This document shows, one piece after another, positions 47,939 to 59,339 of a stretch of DNA of 64,000 bases (its first letter is position 1; each line of letters begins with the position of its first letter). Where the stretch lies: contig QEOQ01000141.1 of NCBI GenBank assembly GCA_010279815.1, forward strand, positions 1,606,176-1,670,175. Reading direction: 5' to 3'. The DNA is from Brachionus plicatilis (lineage: Eukaryota; Rotifera; Eurotatoria; Ploima; Brachionidae). A model generated the notes under the pieces. That model was given only the letters and a program-made list of their open reading frames with translations. It had not been told where the DNA came from and ran no database searches. The position numbers were made by a program, and so were the translations under genes.

Positions 47939-50900
47939 ATGATTACAAAACTAGTAACAAAAAGCGATAAGATGTTTGAAAATTTTCTTGACCAAAATAT
48001 CAAAAATCATTTAATAAATCATTTTGAATCCACTGTAAGCGAAATAGATATTGAAACTGAGTTAGAAATCTTAAACCATAAGCACTTGGAAACAGAACTC
48101 AATCAAGCAAGAGAATATTTTATTCGCCATGTCAACTCATGCAGAATTAAAAACTTGGACTTGATCAACTCATGTCAAGCCTTAATGAGAAGAAAGACAC
48201 TTGATAGTTTTTGTTTTTTTTTGAATAAAGACTATTATTCAAAAGTACCGAGGCTAATTGGAATTTTGGTCGGCACAGATTTTTACCTTTCCAAAAGTCA
48301 AATAGATTCAATAAAGTAAGACATAACTATTTTAACAAAAAAAATAGTTCTTTTAGAATTGAAAAAAAAAGATAAAAAAATTATTAAATTTTTCAAAAGC
48401 TACCAAAGTTTTTAATTAATTTAAAATTTAAGAGCAAATATTGGTTCAAAGAGTTTATTCAAAATTTTAGATCAAGTAAGTTTTTAACATATTTGAAAGC
48501 TTAATTTCGATTTTAACATTAACACCAATTTTAACCAAATAAGAAAAAACAATTCTAAACTACAAATGATTAAAAATAATTTTCAATGTAGTAAAATTTT
48601 TTTCTAGTTTAAAATTTAAGCTTTGTGAATAAAAATAGACATTCCTTTCAAAATTATTTATATTTTAAATTATAAACAGAATTACAAATTAACAAATTTA
48701 ACATTTAAAAGACCGAATTTTTGTTTTTTATTTTTAAAATCTAGTTTAGCAAAAGTTTTAAAATAGCAAGGAATATTTCAATTGCTTATTTTTAAGGCTT
48801 AAAATTAACATATGAGTTTTTTAAAGATATTTTCAATTTAAATCTCGATTAGATAAAAAGTGACCATTAAGTCTAGGTACTATAAATACTAAAGACCATT
48901 GTTTTAACTAAAACTTTTTTTAAGAGGAAAAACAAATTTTTAATATCCACACCTCAAAATAATAAAAATAGCTGTTTATAACAAATAATTAATATTTATT
49001 TTGTTTCTAAATTTGTTAATTCGTTAAGGTGATTTAAGTTTAGTTTTGCAGCAAAAATGGCCAAATTAAAGGCAAAATAAAGAAAATTTTACATTTTTAG
49101 ATTTTCATTTTTTTAGATTTTTTGAACAATATTTAATAAAATTTCAATTTTAAATTTTGGTAACTAGATAATTTAGAAGATTTTTTTCGGAATATTTGCA
49201 CAAAAATCCAAAAACATGAAAATATAAAAATTCAAATCTTTTTTCCATTTTTTTTTCATTATGAGTATTGTTGATTTACGATTTAATTTTTGAATTTATT
49301 CAGGGAAAAGAACTCAAATGATCAATAAACAGGATAAAAAATTTCAAATGGTAAAAATTTACATAATAAGGTGTAAAATGGCTTAAAGTATTTCTGCATT
49401 TTTTGCTAAATTGAAATTAAAAATGATTCCCGTATTCTGAGCACAACCATAGTATTCTTAATTTTTAAAAAAAACATTTTTTTTAATCTTTTTGAACAAA
49501 GCATCGTCATCAAGATGAGGAAAAAATAATAATAAAAAAATGTTTCAAGGACGGAACAGATTTTAGTACATAAATTTTGTTATCATTTTCTTTTTTTATT
49601 AATAAATTATATGAAATTTTAAAATTTCAAGGTTGGGTATCCATTTTATGAACAACTTAGTCAAGATTTTTTTTAGATAAAATAATAATTAATTGAATAA
49701 TTTAAACAAAAATGACCAATTTCTAGATTTTAGAAATTAAAACAGACTTGAAAAGTAAGAAAAAAAAGTGATTTTAAAGTCTCTTAAAGGTCAAGTCAGT
49801 GACTTGTGACTAACTTTTAAAAATTTTGAAGCCAAGTTTACAAATGACTTTTTTTCAGAAAAAAAAAATTCATAGACTTGACTTTATCATTTCTACACAA
49901 CTCTGGAAATATATTCATAGAAAGAAATTACTTAAAGTTATTTTAGAATATTTTGATCTACAATAAATGATGTGAGCTTTGAAAGATGTATTTTTTCTCT
50001 TTGTTAAATATTTTAGAATTTATTTTAATTTCAAAAATTTATTTCCAATTCAAAATTTTAACATTTGATATATTAATGCATGAAGCAGAAGATTAATCTT
50101 TTTAAATTAATTAATCTTTTTTTTTATTAGAAAGCCTTATTAATAGATTTTGTCATACAAAATCTGAATGAAAATCAGTGCGATTATGTTCAGATTAACC
50201 AAAAAATGTTGTTTAATGCGAACTGTGTTGACTTTTCGAATAGAAAATGCGAAAAAATATCTCGAAACTGTTTTGAACAATTTGACAAGATTAAATATTT
50301 AAATTTGTCAAATAATTTATTTGAAAATATCAGCATTTTTTTAAATTCTAATTATTTAGAAGAACTCGTTTTGGATAACAACAATATAAAAAGTATATCA
50401 CTTGGTCCTAATTTCAGACAGTTGAAGAAATTGAACCTGGCTAATAACAACTTAAAAGCTATAAAAAATAATACATTCGACTCTCTTGGAAACCTAAACG
50501 AGCTTGATCTGAGTGACAACCAACTGCATTCAATCGATTATGAGGCGTTTGTCTCTCTGGAGAACCTAAATTATCTTTTTTTATCAAACAACTGTTTAGA
50601 TTCGGTTGAATTTAGTCTAGAAAATTGTGGCAATTTATACCAAATTTATTTATGCTCCAACAAGATAAAAAGCATTCAGCCTTGCAGATTTCAAGCGCTC
50701 AAAAAATTGACAGTTCTGAATTTATCAAACAATTTGATTGAAGAATTGAATGATTTAATGTTCAATGGATTGAAATCACTTGAGTATTTGAATTTGGCAG
50801 AGAATTTAATTAAAAGTTTAGACTTTCTATCATTAAAAGATTTAAATAGTTTAATTGAATTAGACTTTTTTAGAAATCGAATTGAGAAAGTTTTTAATTT

Positions 50901-51228
50901 CAATGATTTGAATAGTTGTACTAATCTTGAATTTCTAAACTTGTCAGATAATTTAATTGAAGAATTAAACGTAAGCCAAATAAACTCAATAAAGACTCTA
51001 GCTTTGACAAAAAATAAAATAAGAAAAGTGAAAAAAATTAAAATGAAGAATATGGAACATCTTTATCTAAACAAGAATTTTATTTGTAAAATTGAATTGG
51101 ATACAGTTGATGATTATTCGAATCTAAAGCTTTTGGATTTGTCAGAAAATAGACTTAATGCAATTCAAAAGTCAAGATGGCACGATTTTTCAAAATCTTC
51201 AGTCAACAATTTTCAGCTAATAATTTAA
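47939..51228 (+). CDS. Cytoplasmic leucine-rich-repeat protein with helical N-terminus
   Basis: Three exons join in phase: 47939-48315, 48433-48475 (a 43-nt micro-exon), 50131-51228, giving 505 residues. Residues 1-165 are charged and probably helical, without a recognised domain. From about residue 180 to 490 there are some 12-13 LRRs of the 23-24-residue type with LxxLxLxxNxIxxI spacing (LKKLNLANNNLKAIKNNTF, LNELDLSDNQLHSID). There is no signal peptide or transmembrane segment, so an intracellular scaffold is likely; a secreted form would need another start. The micro-exon is what lets the phases close. I cannot name an orthologue. The 1.65 kb intron has repeat debris including an AAGTC-type MITE remnant (about 49740-49915). 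Confidence 0.7.
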
Positions 51229-52190
51229 ACCGGTACTCTTGTTTTAATCTTTTTGGTTAAATTAATAATTTTTACAAAATTTCTTTTATTTTTATTTCAT
51301 ATTCTAATTGAAATAATGAAAATAAAACTGTTTATTTTTTATAATTTTTTTTTCTAATATCTAATCCATAAGAACTTATGAAAAATTTATAAAACTGATA
51401 AATAAAATTAGACGTTTAAATTTTAGAAATTGATGCAGAAAAATGTATTCAGTTAATCTATAATTTAAAATTTGAGATTCAAAAGATAAATTAAGCTTGC
51501 ACTGGACTAATTTTACGCAATCTTAAGTGAATTTTAGTCGGTAAGGATATCTAATTTTATGAAAAACTACGTAAACTTACATTAAAATACACTTTTAGTA
51601 AAATCGTTCCCAATATATTGACTAAAATTCACGTAAAATTACGTAATTTTACTATAAATAATGTAAGATTGTGTAATTTAGCCCATTCTGGGTCTTTTTT
51701 AAACTTTACCTATAAATTTTTTTAATTTATTGATTTTGTCTAACATTAAAATCTTTAAATTTACAATTCGACAACATAAGGTTATCCATAAAATCCCCAA
51801 ATTATAAACTGTAGCAATATGTCTTGCTCATGTATCGAACTGATTGTGGACCTGTTACTTTTGGAAAGAGACAGCCTTTTAAACGAAAAAAACACAATTT
51901 CAACATTTTTAATTTTATTATTTATAAATTAGTTGATTAACTGATTATTATGCTGGTATAGTGTTTTGAACAACCTTTGTTAATTAATTAACATTACAAT
52001 ACACTGGTAAACTAAATTTAAATTTTTTTGAGATCATAGCAGATAAAATTATTTATTTTTAATAGATGTATACCAATAGATCAATATGAGGCTTGTAAAG
52101 CATTAAGACAAATAACTCAAATTTTTTGGCATTGTGAATTTTAGTAACTGATACAAATATTTAAAGTTGCCTATTTTTCAAAATTCTTAT
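51229..52190. other. Intergenic repeats
   Basis: No gene seen. An ACGTAA-type MITE remnant lies at 51500-51700, sharing TTAGTCGGTAAGGATAT with 17300-17320. Confidence 0.5.
51500..51700. mobile_element. ACGTAA-type MITE remnant
   Basis: Inverted TTTTACG/CGTAAAA blocks; right end TAGCCCATTCTGGGTC mirrors the GGTCCAGAATGAGCTAAA end at 17228. Target duplication not identified. Confidence 0.5.
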
Positions 52191-52476
52191 CAGAGTTGTT
52201 TAAAAGTCCAAGTACGTGATTTTTTTAAAATTTGCTAGATCAGGCTTCATATCAAAAAATATACTCTTGGGTTGTCTAATGCAATAGATTTGCCATATAA
52301 TTTTCTTGCAATTTAAGCATAAATTTCTTCTTCAGTATTCAAAATTTTAAAGCCTAAACTTGGACTTTTGAATGATAATTCAAAAAAAAAAATTAAAGTC
52401 TTTGGTCGCGGACTTTTGAAAAAAAAAAGCCTGGACTTGGACTTGACTTGAGACTTGTGACTTTTAAACAACTCTG
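52191..52476. mobile_element. 286-bp hAT-like MITE
   Basis: Ends CAGAGTTGTTTAAAAGTC / GACTTTTAAACAACTCTG (perfect). ATTCTTAT directly outside both ends (52183-52190 and 52477-52484) is an 8-bp target duplication. Non-coding interior with GACTTGGACTTG blocks. Best-preserved member of the CAGAGTTG family in this window. Confidence 0.88.
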
Positions 52477-53307
52477 ATTCTTATCATTCTTGTCAGACAG
52501 AAAAAAAATCTACTGCAAAGAATTTTTGATATGGATTAAAATGTGAAAAAAATTACATAGTGTAAGCTCATGAGCGTATATTATTTTTAATTTTTTGATC
52601 CCATGAGACTACTTAAAAATAAGCTGACTGAAGTTATGATGAAAATCATATGTGATAATTTTAAGATTTGTTTTAAATTTTCATTATAAGACCGAGGATT
52701 AAAGTAAAAACCAAAGTTGTTGAAAAGTCAAAAGTCTCAAGTCTAGTCCAAGTCCGGACTTGGACTTTAATGTTAGTGACTTTATCTTTAACTAAGCCGC
52801 CACTTTAACAGCAAATATTCATGTTGTTCGGACTTTTTTTTTAATTTAGAAGTCCGGACTCGGACTTTATTTTGGTATATTTAAAAATCTCTTGTAAAAA
52901 TGGTATAGTAAAAAAAACGGGGATGTAACTTAGTCTAAGGGACTGGTAGTGATGAAATCGAATATGCATATTCGAACCGATATTCGAATAAGTAGCATTT
53001 CGAATGAAAATTAGGTTTGAATTTAATTTTTGAATATAAATATTTTTGAATAATATACGTAAAAATTAATTTATTTAGGTTTAAAAATTGAATCTCTGAA
53101 ATATTCGAATTAAAATTTGAAAATATAAAATTTTTGGATCAAAAACTGAATATAATAAATATTCAATTTAATATTTGAAAATAATAATTGATCAAAAAAA
53201 ATTTAATCAAAAAAGAATTTATTAAATTAATTGAATTTTTATTCGATTTGGACGCTAAAAGTGTGCTAAATTTTCACAAGTCAACACAACTCTTCTAACA
53301 TTTTCTG

Positions 53308-53643
53308 TTTTAAAGTTCAAGTACGGCTTTACTTGTCTTTAAATCAGATTGGGGTAAAGACCTTAGGGAAGGGACAACTAAATGAAAGTATAATATATTT
53401 TATAAACTTTATTAATCACCGTGGCCGCTTCTAGCCTTTACAAATTATAAAGAAAAGAGAAAAGAGAAAACAAATAAAGAGAAATAATAAATGAGATCTC
53501 GAAAACTAAATTATATTTGAATTATACACTGTGATTTTATACTTGAAATCCATTCAGTAATTAACTGTATGGTTTTCAACTATACACAGCAAAACTTAAT
53601 ACTCTTTTGGAAAATAGATGTAGTCATAATAAGGACTACAACA
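53308..53643 (-). repeat. 3' LTR of the Ty3/gypsy-type element
   Basis: 336 bp, apparently identical to 59340-59675 by eye. On the minus strand it starts TGTTGTAGTCC and ends CTTTAAAA. The polypurine tract AGGAGGGAGG lies directly before it on the minus strand (53646-53655). The outer flank TCTG (53304-53307) matches 59676-59679. Confidence 0.92.
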
Positions 53644-53865
53644 TACCTCCCTCCTGAGTTGAAAATTTAACCGGGAAAAGAAAAAGAATAACAATTTTTG
53701 AAAGAAACGAAAGAACTGGTCCAATTTATTGACCATTCCCTTCCCCCCTGGATTACAAAATTTAAACAAAATAATAAAAAAATTTTTCATTTCCAATATC
53801 CATTCCAAGTTCCGTCCATTTTTTTTTTTTTTTATTCACTGTGGTCCAAATATTTTTTAAGATTT

Positions 53866-56800
53866 TTAATTGTAAGTTAAACGCTCGGGAGGTTTAACAA
53901 TCCTACTTGACCGTCTTACAATTTTTGATTGGCTAGCATCAGGTTTAGTTTTTTTTAAAACTTTTCTTTTTTTAGTACTTTTTATTTGAGACCCATTTGA
54001 ACTAGAATCACTGTGATTGCTAAGTCTCTTGGAATTTGTTTGTATCTCTTCGTTCTCAGTTAGACTAGCGGAACTTGATTCAGTTGAGCTACATGATTCA
54101 GCATCAGAGCTATTCACTGTGATTCGAGGATTCGTACTGGACTTTGTCCAACGCGGCTTATTGGGGTCTTTTCTGTACTTTCGTTTGTGTGATTGAACAT
54201 GTTCATCTTCATGTTCTTCTTTAATCGTTTCCAATGATGGACCACTGTGAAAATATAACTTCAAACGATTCTTGTGTATTTGTTTAATTTTTGATCTTGG
54301 ACTTGAAGCTAAGCGAATAAAATAATCAACTTTATTTTCGTTGATACCGACAATAACAAAAGGTCCATAATACTTGTGTGCTAACCCATGAGAATGTCCT
54401 TTTTTTAATTTAGGGTGATCGGTTAGAACGTAATCACCAACTTTGTATTCAAATTTACGAATTTTTCTGTCGTGCTCCAATTTCGCCTTGTCCATTCGAC
54501 AATTTCGGTTCGTTCTTACAGCTTCATAACAAATCTCAAGCTTTGCTTTTAAATCATTCAGATAATTGTGAGCTACAATTGGCACATTTTGTTCAATTTT
54601 TTGTTCTATGTCTTCCAACACTGTGACTACACCTAAATCGTTTATTACCTGATATTCTTGTAGAATAGGAGTACGATCCACTTGGTCGAGAGTTGGAATT
54701 ACTAAGTCGATTGGCAGTCTTGGTCTTCGGCCGAACATCATTTCGAAAGGAGTTTGTTTCGTAACACTGTGAACAGCAGTGTTATATGCAAATGCTAATT
54801 TTTCTAAATTTAAATCCCAATCAGTTTGATCGGCATCAACATACGCTCTGATCATCGATTTTAGAGTCCTGATTGTTCTTTCACTTTGACCATCGCATTG
54901 AGGATGAAATGGCGTTGTTTTTAACTTTCTAATATCCAAATGATCATACACTAACTCCAACAACTTTGATTGATATTGCTTCCCTCCGTCTGACAGAATT
55001 GCTCCAGGAATACCATATTTGCAACACCAACCGTTAACTGCATTATTCGCAACAAGTGGTGCTTTTATGTTCTTGAGAGCAAAGAATGCGACAAACTTGG
55101 AAAAGTGATCGACAATCACCTGAATATGTTTGTTACCTCGAATTGTGAGTTTAAACGGACCTGAAAGATCAGTTGTGATAAGCTCATTTGGATTTGTTGG
55201 AGTGAGATACATCAATTCAGCGAGACGTTTTGGTTGTGTGATCTTGGTTTTTTGACAAACATCGCAATGTTTAATGAAATTTTTAATTTCATCTTTTAAG
55301 AACGGTCTATAAAAACGCTCGATGATTTTGTGAGTTGTCTTTGACTTACCCAAATGACCATTGAATATCGATGAATGAACTTGTTTAATTATCATCACAC
55401 TGATTTGTTTTGGCAAAACAAATTGAGTGATTTTGTATCCATTACGATCTTCACTATTTCTATATAAAATACCTTCAACGATCATTAAATTGTCGTATTG
55501 TTTGAAGAGTATTCGACAAGTTACATTTTCGAATATCGAAAGTTTTGGTTTTGTTTCACCGTGGGTTTGAATTAAATTCTTGATCCACTGAATATCTTTG
55601 TCTTTTAACTGTTCGTCGTTTAAACTTTGGAATTCGTTTATATTGACTGAACTTGGATTGTTGGCAATTGTGATGGCGTTTTCGTCTTGGTCTGAAGCGC
55701 TCGATTCAACTTCATCTTCATCATCCTGTGTTTCTTCTTCGTCAAACATTTGCCTAACAACAGCGACTACGTTATCCAAATAATCATTCTCATCGATTTG
55801 ATCAGTTGGTGGTCTTGACAACCAATCTGGAACGACATTTTCTCTACCCGGCTTGTATTCAATAACGAAATTATAAATACTCAGTCTAAGGAACCATCGT
55901 TCTAGACGAGATTGTATATTTTTCTTGTTGGGGAGCCATGTCAACGGAAGATGATCCGTTTTCACAGTGAATAAAATCCCATATAAACATTGATGGAAGT
56001 ATTCTATTCCCATTACCAAAGCCAACATTTCTTTTTCGGATGTACTATACTTCTTTTGAGTTGGTGTGTAGTTTTTCGAAAAGTACGCGATTGGTTTTAA
56101 TTGCCCATCGATAAATTGTTCCAATACCGCTCCATAACCATCTTCACTAGCATCCGTGCTAAGAATGAATGGTTTACTAAAATCTGGCAAAGCAAGAACT
56201 AATTCACTACACAACGTTTCTTTTAGTTTTACAAAACTCTCTTCAGCTTCAAGGTTCCAATTTAGTAAAACTTTTTTACCGTTGACTGCACCATTCTTTT
56301 TACGAAGATTTTTTGGTACGTCTTTTAAACACAATAGATCGTAAAGAGGTTTCACTAATTCCGCGTACATTGGAATAAACTTCCTGTACTGATTTGAAGC
56401 GCCTAACCATGATTGTAAATCGTTCACTGTGATCGGTTTTGGTCTTTGTTCAACACACTGTGATCGGTCTGGATCTGGTTTAATTTGATGATCCGAAATC
56501 ATGTGACCTAATAATTTAATTTCGTTCGACAGTGTGACACTCTTTTCGTACGATATTTTTAGTCTTCGGTTTTCTAAAGTATTCAACACATCCATCACTG
56601 TGTCCACGTGAAATTTGAGACCGTTCTTTTTTGAATTCGAATGAATAATTGTATCATCGAAAAAAACACCAAGTGTTCCATTATCAATAAATATTTTAAG
56701 TGTCTTCTCAATAAAACGTTGAAAACACGCTGGAGCTGTTTTGATACCCATTGGCATTGAAACATATTCAAACACTCCATATTCACAAATAAAAGATGTG

Positions 56801-59238
56801 AATTCGATTGAGTCTTTGTGAACTGGAATTTGATGGAATGCTGACTTCAAATCGGCTTTTGTAAATGTATCGGATTCATTGATCTTATTATACATGTCAC
56901 TGATCGAAGGAATTGGATAATTGTCATCTTTTATGACCTTGTTGAGCTCTTTGTAGTCCACTGTGAGCCTTATCGAACCATCTGGTTTGTCGACTACTCT
57001 TATCGGTGAACACCATTCGCTCTTGCTCTCTCGGATGATTCCAGCTTTGAGGAGCTTATCAATCTCAAGTCGAACTTTTTCTTTTAGATTGTATGGTAGA
57101 GGACGACTTTTACATCGGATCGGTCGTTGATTAGCCTCTTTAAAATCGATTTTGAACGCACAGTCGTAATTAACTTCGGGCTTCAAATCGGTAACGGAAT
57201 GAGCGGAAATTTTTTTAAATTCAGATTCGATAGCTTGTTTGGCTTGTTCAAATTCCATCTCAACTTCATTCACCATTTCAATTGAATTAATATGAATCGA
57301 ATCGTCGTTTATAAATGATACCTTCTTTTCGAGCACTTTTTCATCTTGGATTGCTGAAGTATTTTTAATTTGGATTTCATCAGTACACTGTGAAACTGTC
57401 GGTACCACTTCTACATTGGGCGAAACCACATTAATTGAGGATTTATCTTCAGTTTGGTTTTGTTTAACATTCAACAATTCAATCGATTCATCAGATTTTT
57501 CACTGTGAATATTTAGTCTTTTACTCGCTCTTTGAATATTGGCTCTAAATTTGCGTTCTTCCATTTCACTCTTGAATATCTCCATGACGACCGAAGAATA
57601 TTCTTTTAGTATCGTGTGGATTCCATCAAACTTTTGTTTTAGGGCTGGAATACGCTTGATAATGTCTCGACCAAGTAAACACTGATAACCAGAGACATTT
57701 TCCGTAACCCATATCTTTGTGTTCCTCAAATCCAATTCTGGTACAATTAAACATCGTTTTAATCTCAATGTTCCCAAAACTTTGATTTCACCACTCACAG
57801 AAGTCAATTTGTTCTGGCTGGTTTCTAACACAGTGTCTGGATCGTGGCGTTTTATCAACAAAAAGGTTTTCTCGTCGATTATTGACAAATCCGCGCCACT
57901 ATCGCACATATAGTTGACGAGTGTATTATTAAATAAGGCTTGACCTCCGATTGGTTTATTCGGCTCGGAAATTCTTCCGAACACTCGTTTAACCGACATA
58001 ATTTTTTCTTGTTGTTGTGTCTGTAGTTGCGGCTGTTTTGGAGTTGGTTGAACACTTGTATTCAAATTGTTTTGTTGAAAACCATTGTTGGATGGTTTAA
58101 CGTAGTTCTTGTTGTAACCCATATTCGGTTTGTAATTCTGGTTCGTTTGTGTTTGAAACTGAGGTTTCTTCGGTTGAGCAAAATTGTCACTCTCACTCGA
58201 TACAAAACGACCATCACTTTGACTCGATGTTTCATAGCTCGAATTTTTGCATTCGGCATAATCGATCAAATCGTGTAATTTGAATGACTCGTCCTTCTTA
58301 ATTTTTCTCATTTTTAACATCTTTGAACGAACGGTTTCACGTAATCTTTGATTCAAAAGACCAGCTGCGAATCTTTCTTGCATTACCCTATCAATGTCTT
58401 CCGAGTCACTAACATTTGGAAAGATTTTTTTGACAATTCGACTAACTGACTGTCCAAATGATACAATTGATTCTTTAGGCGATTGTCTACAATGTGTCAA
58501 CATCTCAAAATTCATCTCCGATTCTTTTTGTTTCACTGTGAAAGCTTCGACTAAAATCGATTTGAATTCATCAAATGAAACTTTTTTTTGAATGAGATCG
58601 TTTAAATTACGAACTCTTCTAAGAACTTTGCTCTCGATATAGCTAATTGCAATATCGACCCATTCAGACTTGTCAAAACATCTTAGAAAAATTTCTAGTT
58701 GTATCAACCATGAGTTAAGGTCCATGCCTTCTCTGAACATGTCTGGAACCTTGATTGATTTGTTTACCATGTTGCTTCCACTTGTATCTTGCACGGTCGA
58801 ATTGTTCCGTGATGTATCAAGTTGCATGGTATTATAAACGTTAAAGTTGGAGTTGGAGTTCGGCGTGGAGTGCCTCCCTTTTTTGAATAATTTGAACACT
58901 AATATCAGCACTGTGATAATGCCAATCAAACAGGCTGTTTCTCTTGGTATGCTAGCGACAACGGCATAACCATAATACAAAAGATACATGACTGAACGGT
59001 GTATAATTGAAACAACACGCTCAGTAAATGTTTGTTGATTGAGGCCAAGAATCGCCAAAACGCTCGATGGGACTATCGACGTAAAAAACATCATTGCCAA
59101 CACGGTGATTCGATCGATTGGACCATTTACCATTTTTGAAAGAAAAGGAAGAAGAACTTTACAAAAATTGATAAGGAAAGATATGATTAAATAGGATATA
59201 TCGATAAGATAATCCTGTAATGTAATTAATTTTTTCAC
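53866..59238 (-). CDS. Gag-Pol polyprotein of a Ty3/gypsy-type LTR retrotransposon
   Basis: A single open frame of 1790 codons without stop or shift. Hydrophobic segments lie at about 10-35, 43-65 and 100-118, then a Gag-like helical region (about 165-335) without a visible CCHC knuckle. Protease DSGADLS at about 445. Reverse transcriptase at about 740-920 with FFDD at about 857-860 in place of the usual YxDD. RNase H begins with STDASEDGYG near 1028. Integrase has an H-H-C-C finger at about 1284-1325 and a catalytic set D about 1353, D about 1414, E about 1450 (35 residues between the last two), followed by GPF (GPY/F-type) near 1640. The Ser-rich tail ends in RRSSRIVKPPERL. A chromatin-targeting tail is possible; no envelope frame is seen. 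Confidence 0.95.
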   Translation of the reverse strand: MKKLITLQDYLIDISYLIISFLINFCKVLLPFLSKMVNGPIDRITVLAMMFFTSIVPSSVLAILGLNQQTFTERVVSIIHRSVMYLLYYGYAVVASIPRETACLIGIITVLILVFKLFKKGRHSTPNSNSNFNVYNTMQLDTSRNNSTVQDTSGSNMVNKSIKVPDMFREGMDLNSWLIQLEIFLRCFDKSEWVDIAISYIESKVLRRVRNLNDLIQKKVSFDEFKSILVEAFTVKQKESEMNFEMLTHCRQSPKESIVSFGQSVSRIVKKIFPNVSDSEDIDRVMQERFAAGLLNQRLRETVRSKMLKMRKIKKDESFKLHDLIDYAECKNSSYETSSQSDGRFVSSESDNFAQPKKPQFQTQTNQNYKPNMGYNKNYVKPSNNGFQQNNLNTSVQPTPKQPQLQTQQQEKIMSVKRVFGRISEPNKPIGGQALFNNTLVNYMCDSGADLSIIDEKTFLLIKRHDPDTVLETSQNKLTSVSGEIKVLGTLRLKRCLIVPELDLRNTKIWVTENVSGYQCLLGRDIIKRIPALKQKFDGIHTILKEYSSVVMEIFKSEMEERKFRANIQRASKRLNIHSEKSDESIELLNVKQNQTEDKSSINVVSPNVEVVPTVSQCTDEIQIKNTSAIQDEKVLEKKVSFINDDSIHINSIEMVNEVEMEFEQAKQAIESEFKKISAHSVTDLKPEVNYDCAFKIDFKEANQRPIRCKSRPLPYNLKEKVRLEIDKLLKAGIIRESKSEWCSPIRVVDKPDGSIRLTVDYKELNKVIKDDNYPIPSISDMYNKINESDTFTKADLKSAFHQIPVHKDSIEFTSFICEYGVFEYVSMPMGIKTAPACFQRFIEKTLKIFIDNGTLGVFFDDTIIHSNSKKNGLKFHVDTVMDVLNTLENRRLKISYEKSVTLSNEIKLLGHMISDHQIKPDPDRSQCVEQRPKPITVNDLQSWLGASNQYRKFIPMYAELVKPLYDLLCLKDVPKNLRKKNGAVNGKKVLLNWNLEAEESFVKLKETLCSELVLALPDFSKPFILSTDASEDGYGAVLEQFIDGQLKPIAYFSKNYTPTQKKYSTSEKEMLALVMGIEYFHQCLYGILFTVKTDHLPLTWLPNKKNIQSRLERWFLRLSIYNFVIEYKPGRENVVPDWLSRPPTDQIDENDYLDNVVAVVRQMFDEEETQDDEDEVESSASDQDENAITIANNPSSVNINEFQSLNDEQLKDKDIQWIKNLIQTHGETKPKLSIFENVTCRILFKQYDNLMIVEGILYRNSEDRNGYKITQFVLPKQISVMIIKQVHSSIFNGHLGKSKTTHKIIERFYRPFLKDEIKNFIKHCDVCQKTKITQPKRLAELMYLTPTNPNELITTDLSGPFKLTIRGNKHIQVIVDHFSKFVAFFALKNIKAPLVANNAVNGWCCKYGIPGAILSDGGKQYQSKLLELVYDHLDIRKLKTTPFHPQCDGQSERTIRTLKSMIRAYVDADQTDWDLNLEKLAFAYNTAVHSVTKQTPFEMMFGRRPRLPIDLVIPTLDQVDRTPILQEYQVINDLGVVTVLEDIEQKIEQNVPIVAHNYLNDLKAKLEICYEAVRTNRNCRMDKAKLEHDRKIRKFEYKVGDYVLTDHPKLKKGHSHGLAHKYYGPFVIVGINENKVDYFIRLASSPRSKIKQIHKNRLKLYFHSGPSLETIKEEHEDEHVQSHKRKYRKDPNKPRWTKSSTNPRITVNSSDAESCSSTESSSASLTENEEIQTNSKRLSNHSDSSSNGSQIKSTKKRKVLKKTKPDASQSKIVRRSSRIVKPPERLTYN

Positions 59239-59339
59239 GTTTTTAAACTTTAATGTAAATTAAAGTGTGACTTAAAGCACGTGATTTTGTGGGGGTGAAA
59301 AAGAAAATTTTAGAAAAATTTTACACCTAGGGACGCCAC

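Noticed and set aside
52700..52880. Another CAGAGTTG-family MITE
   Set aside because: Has AAGTCCGGACTT cores but no matching ends or 8-bp flanks, so not listed as a defined element.
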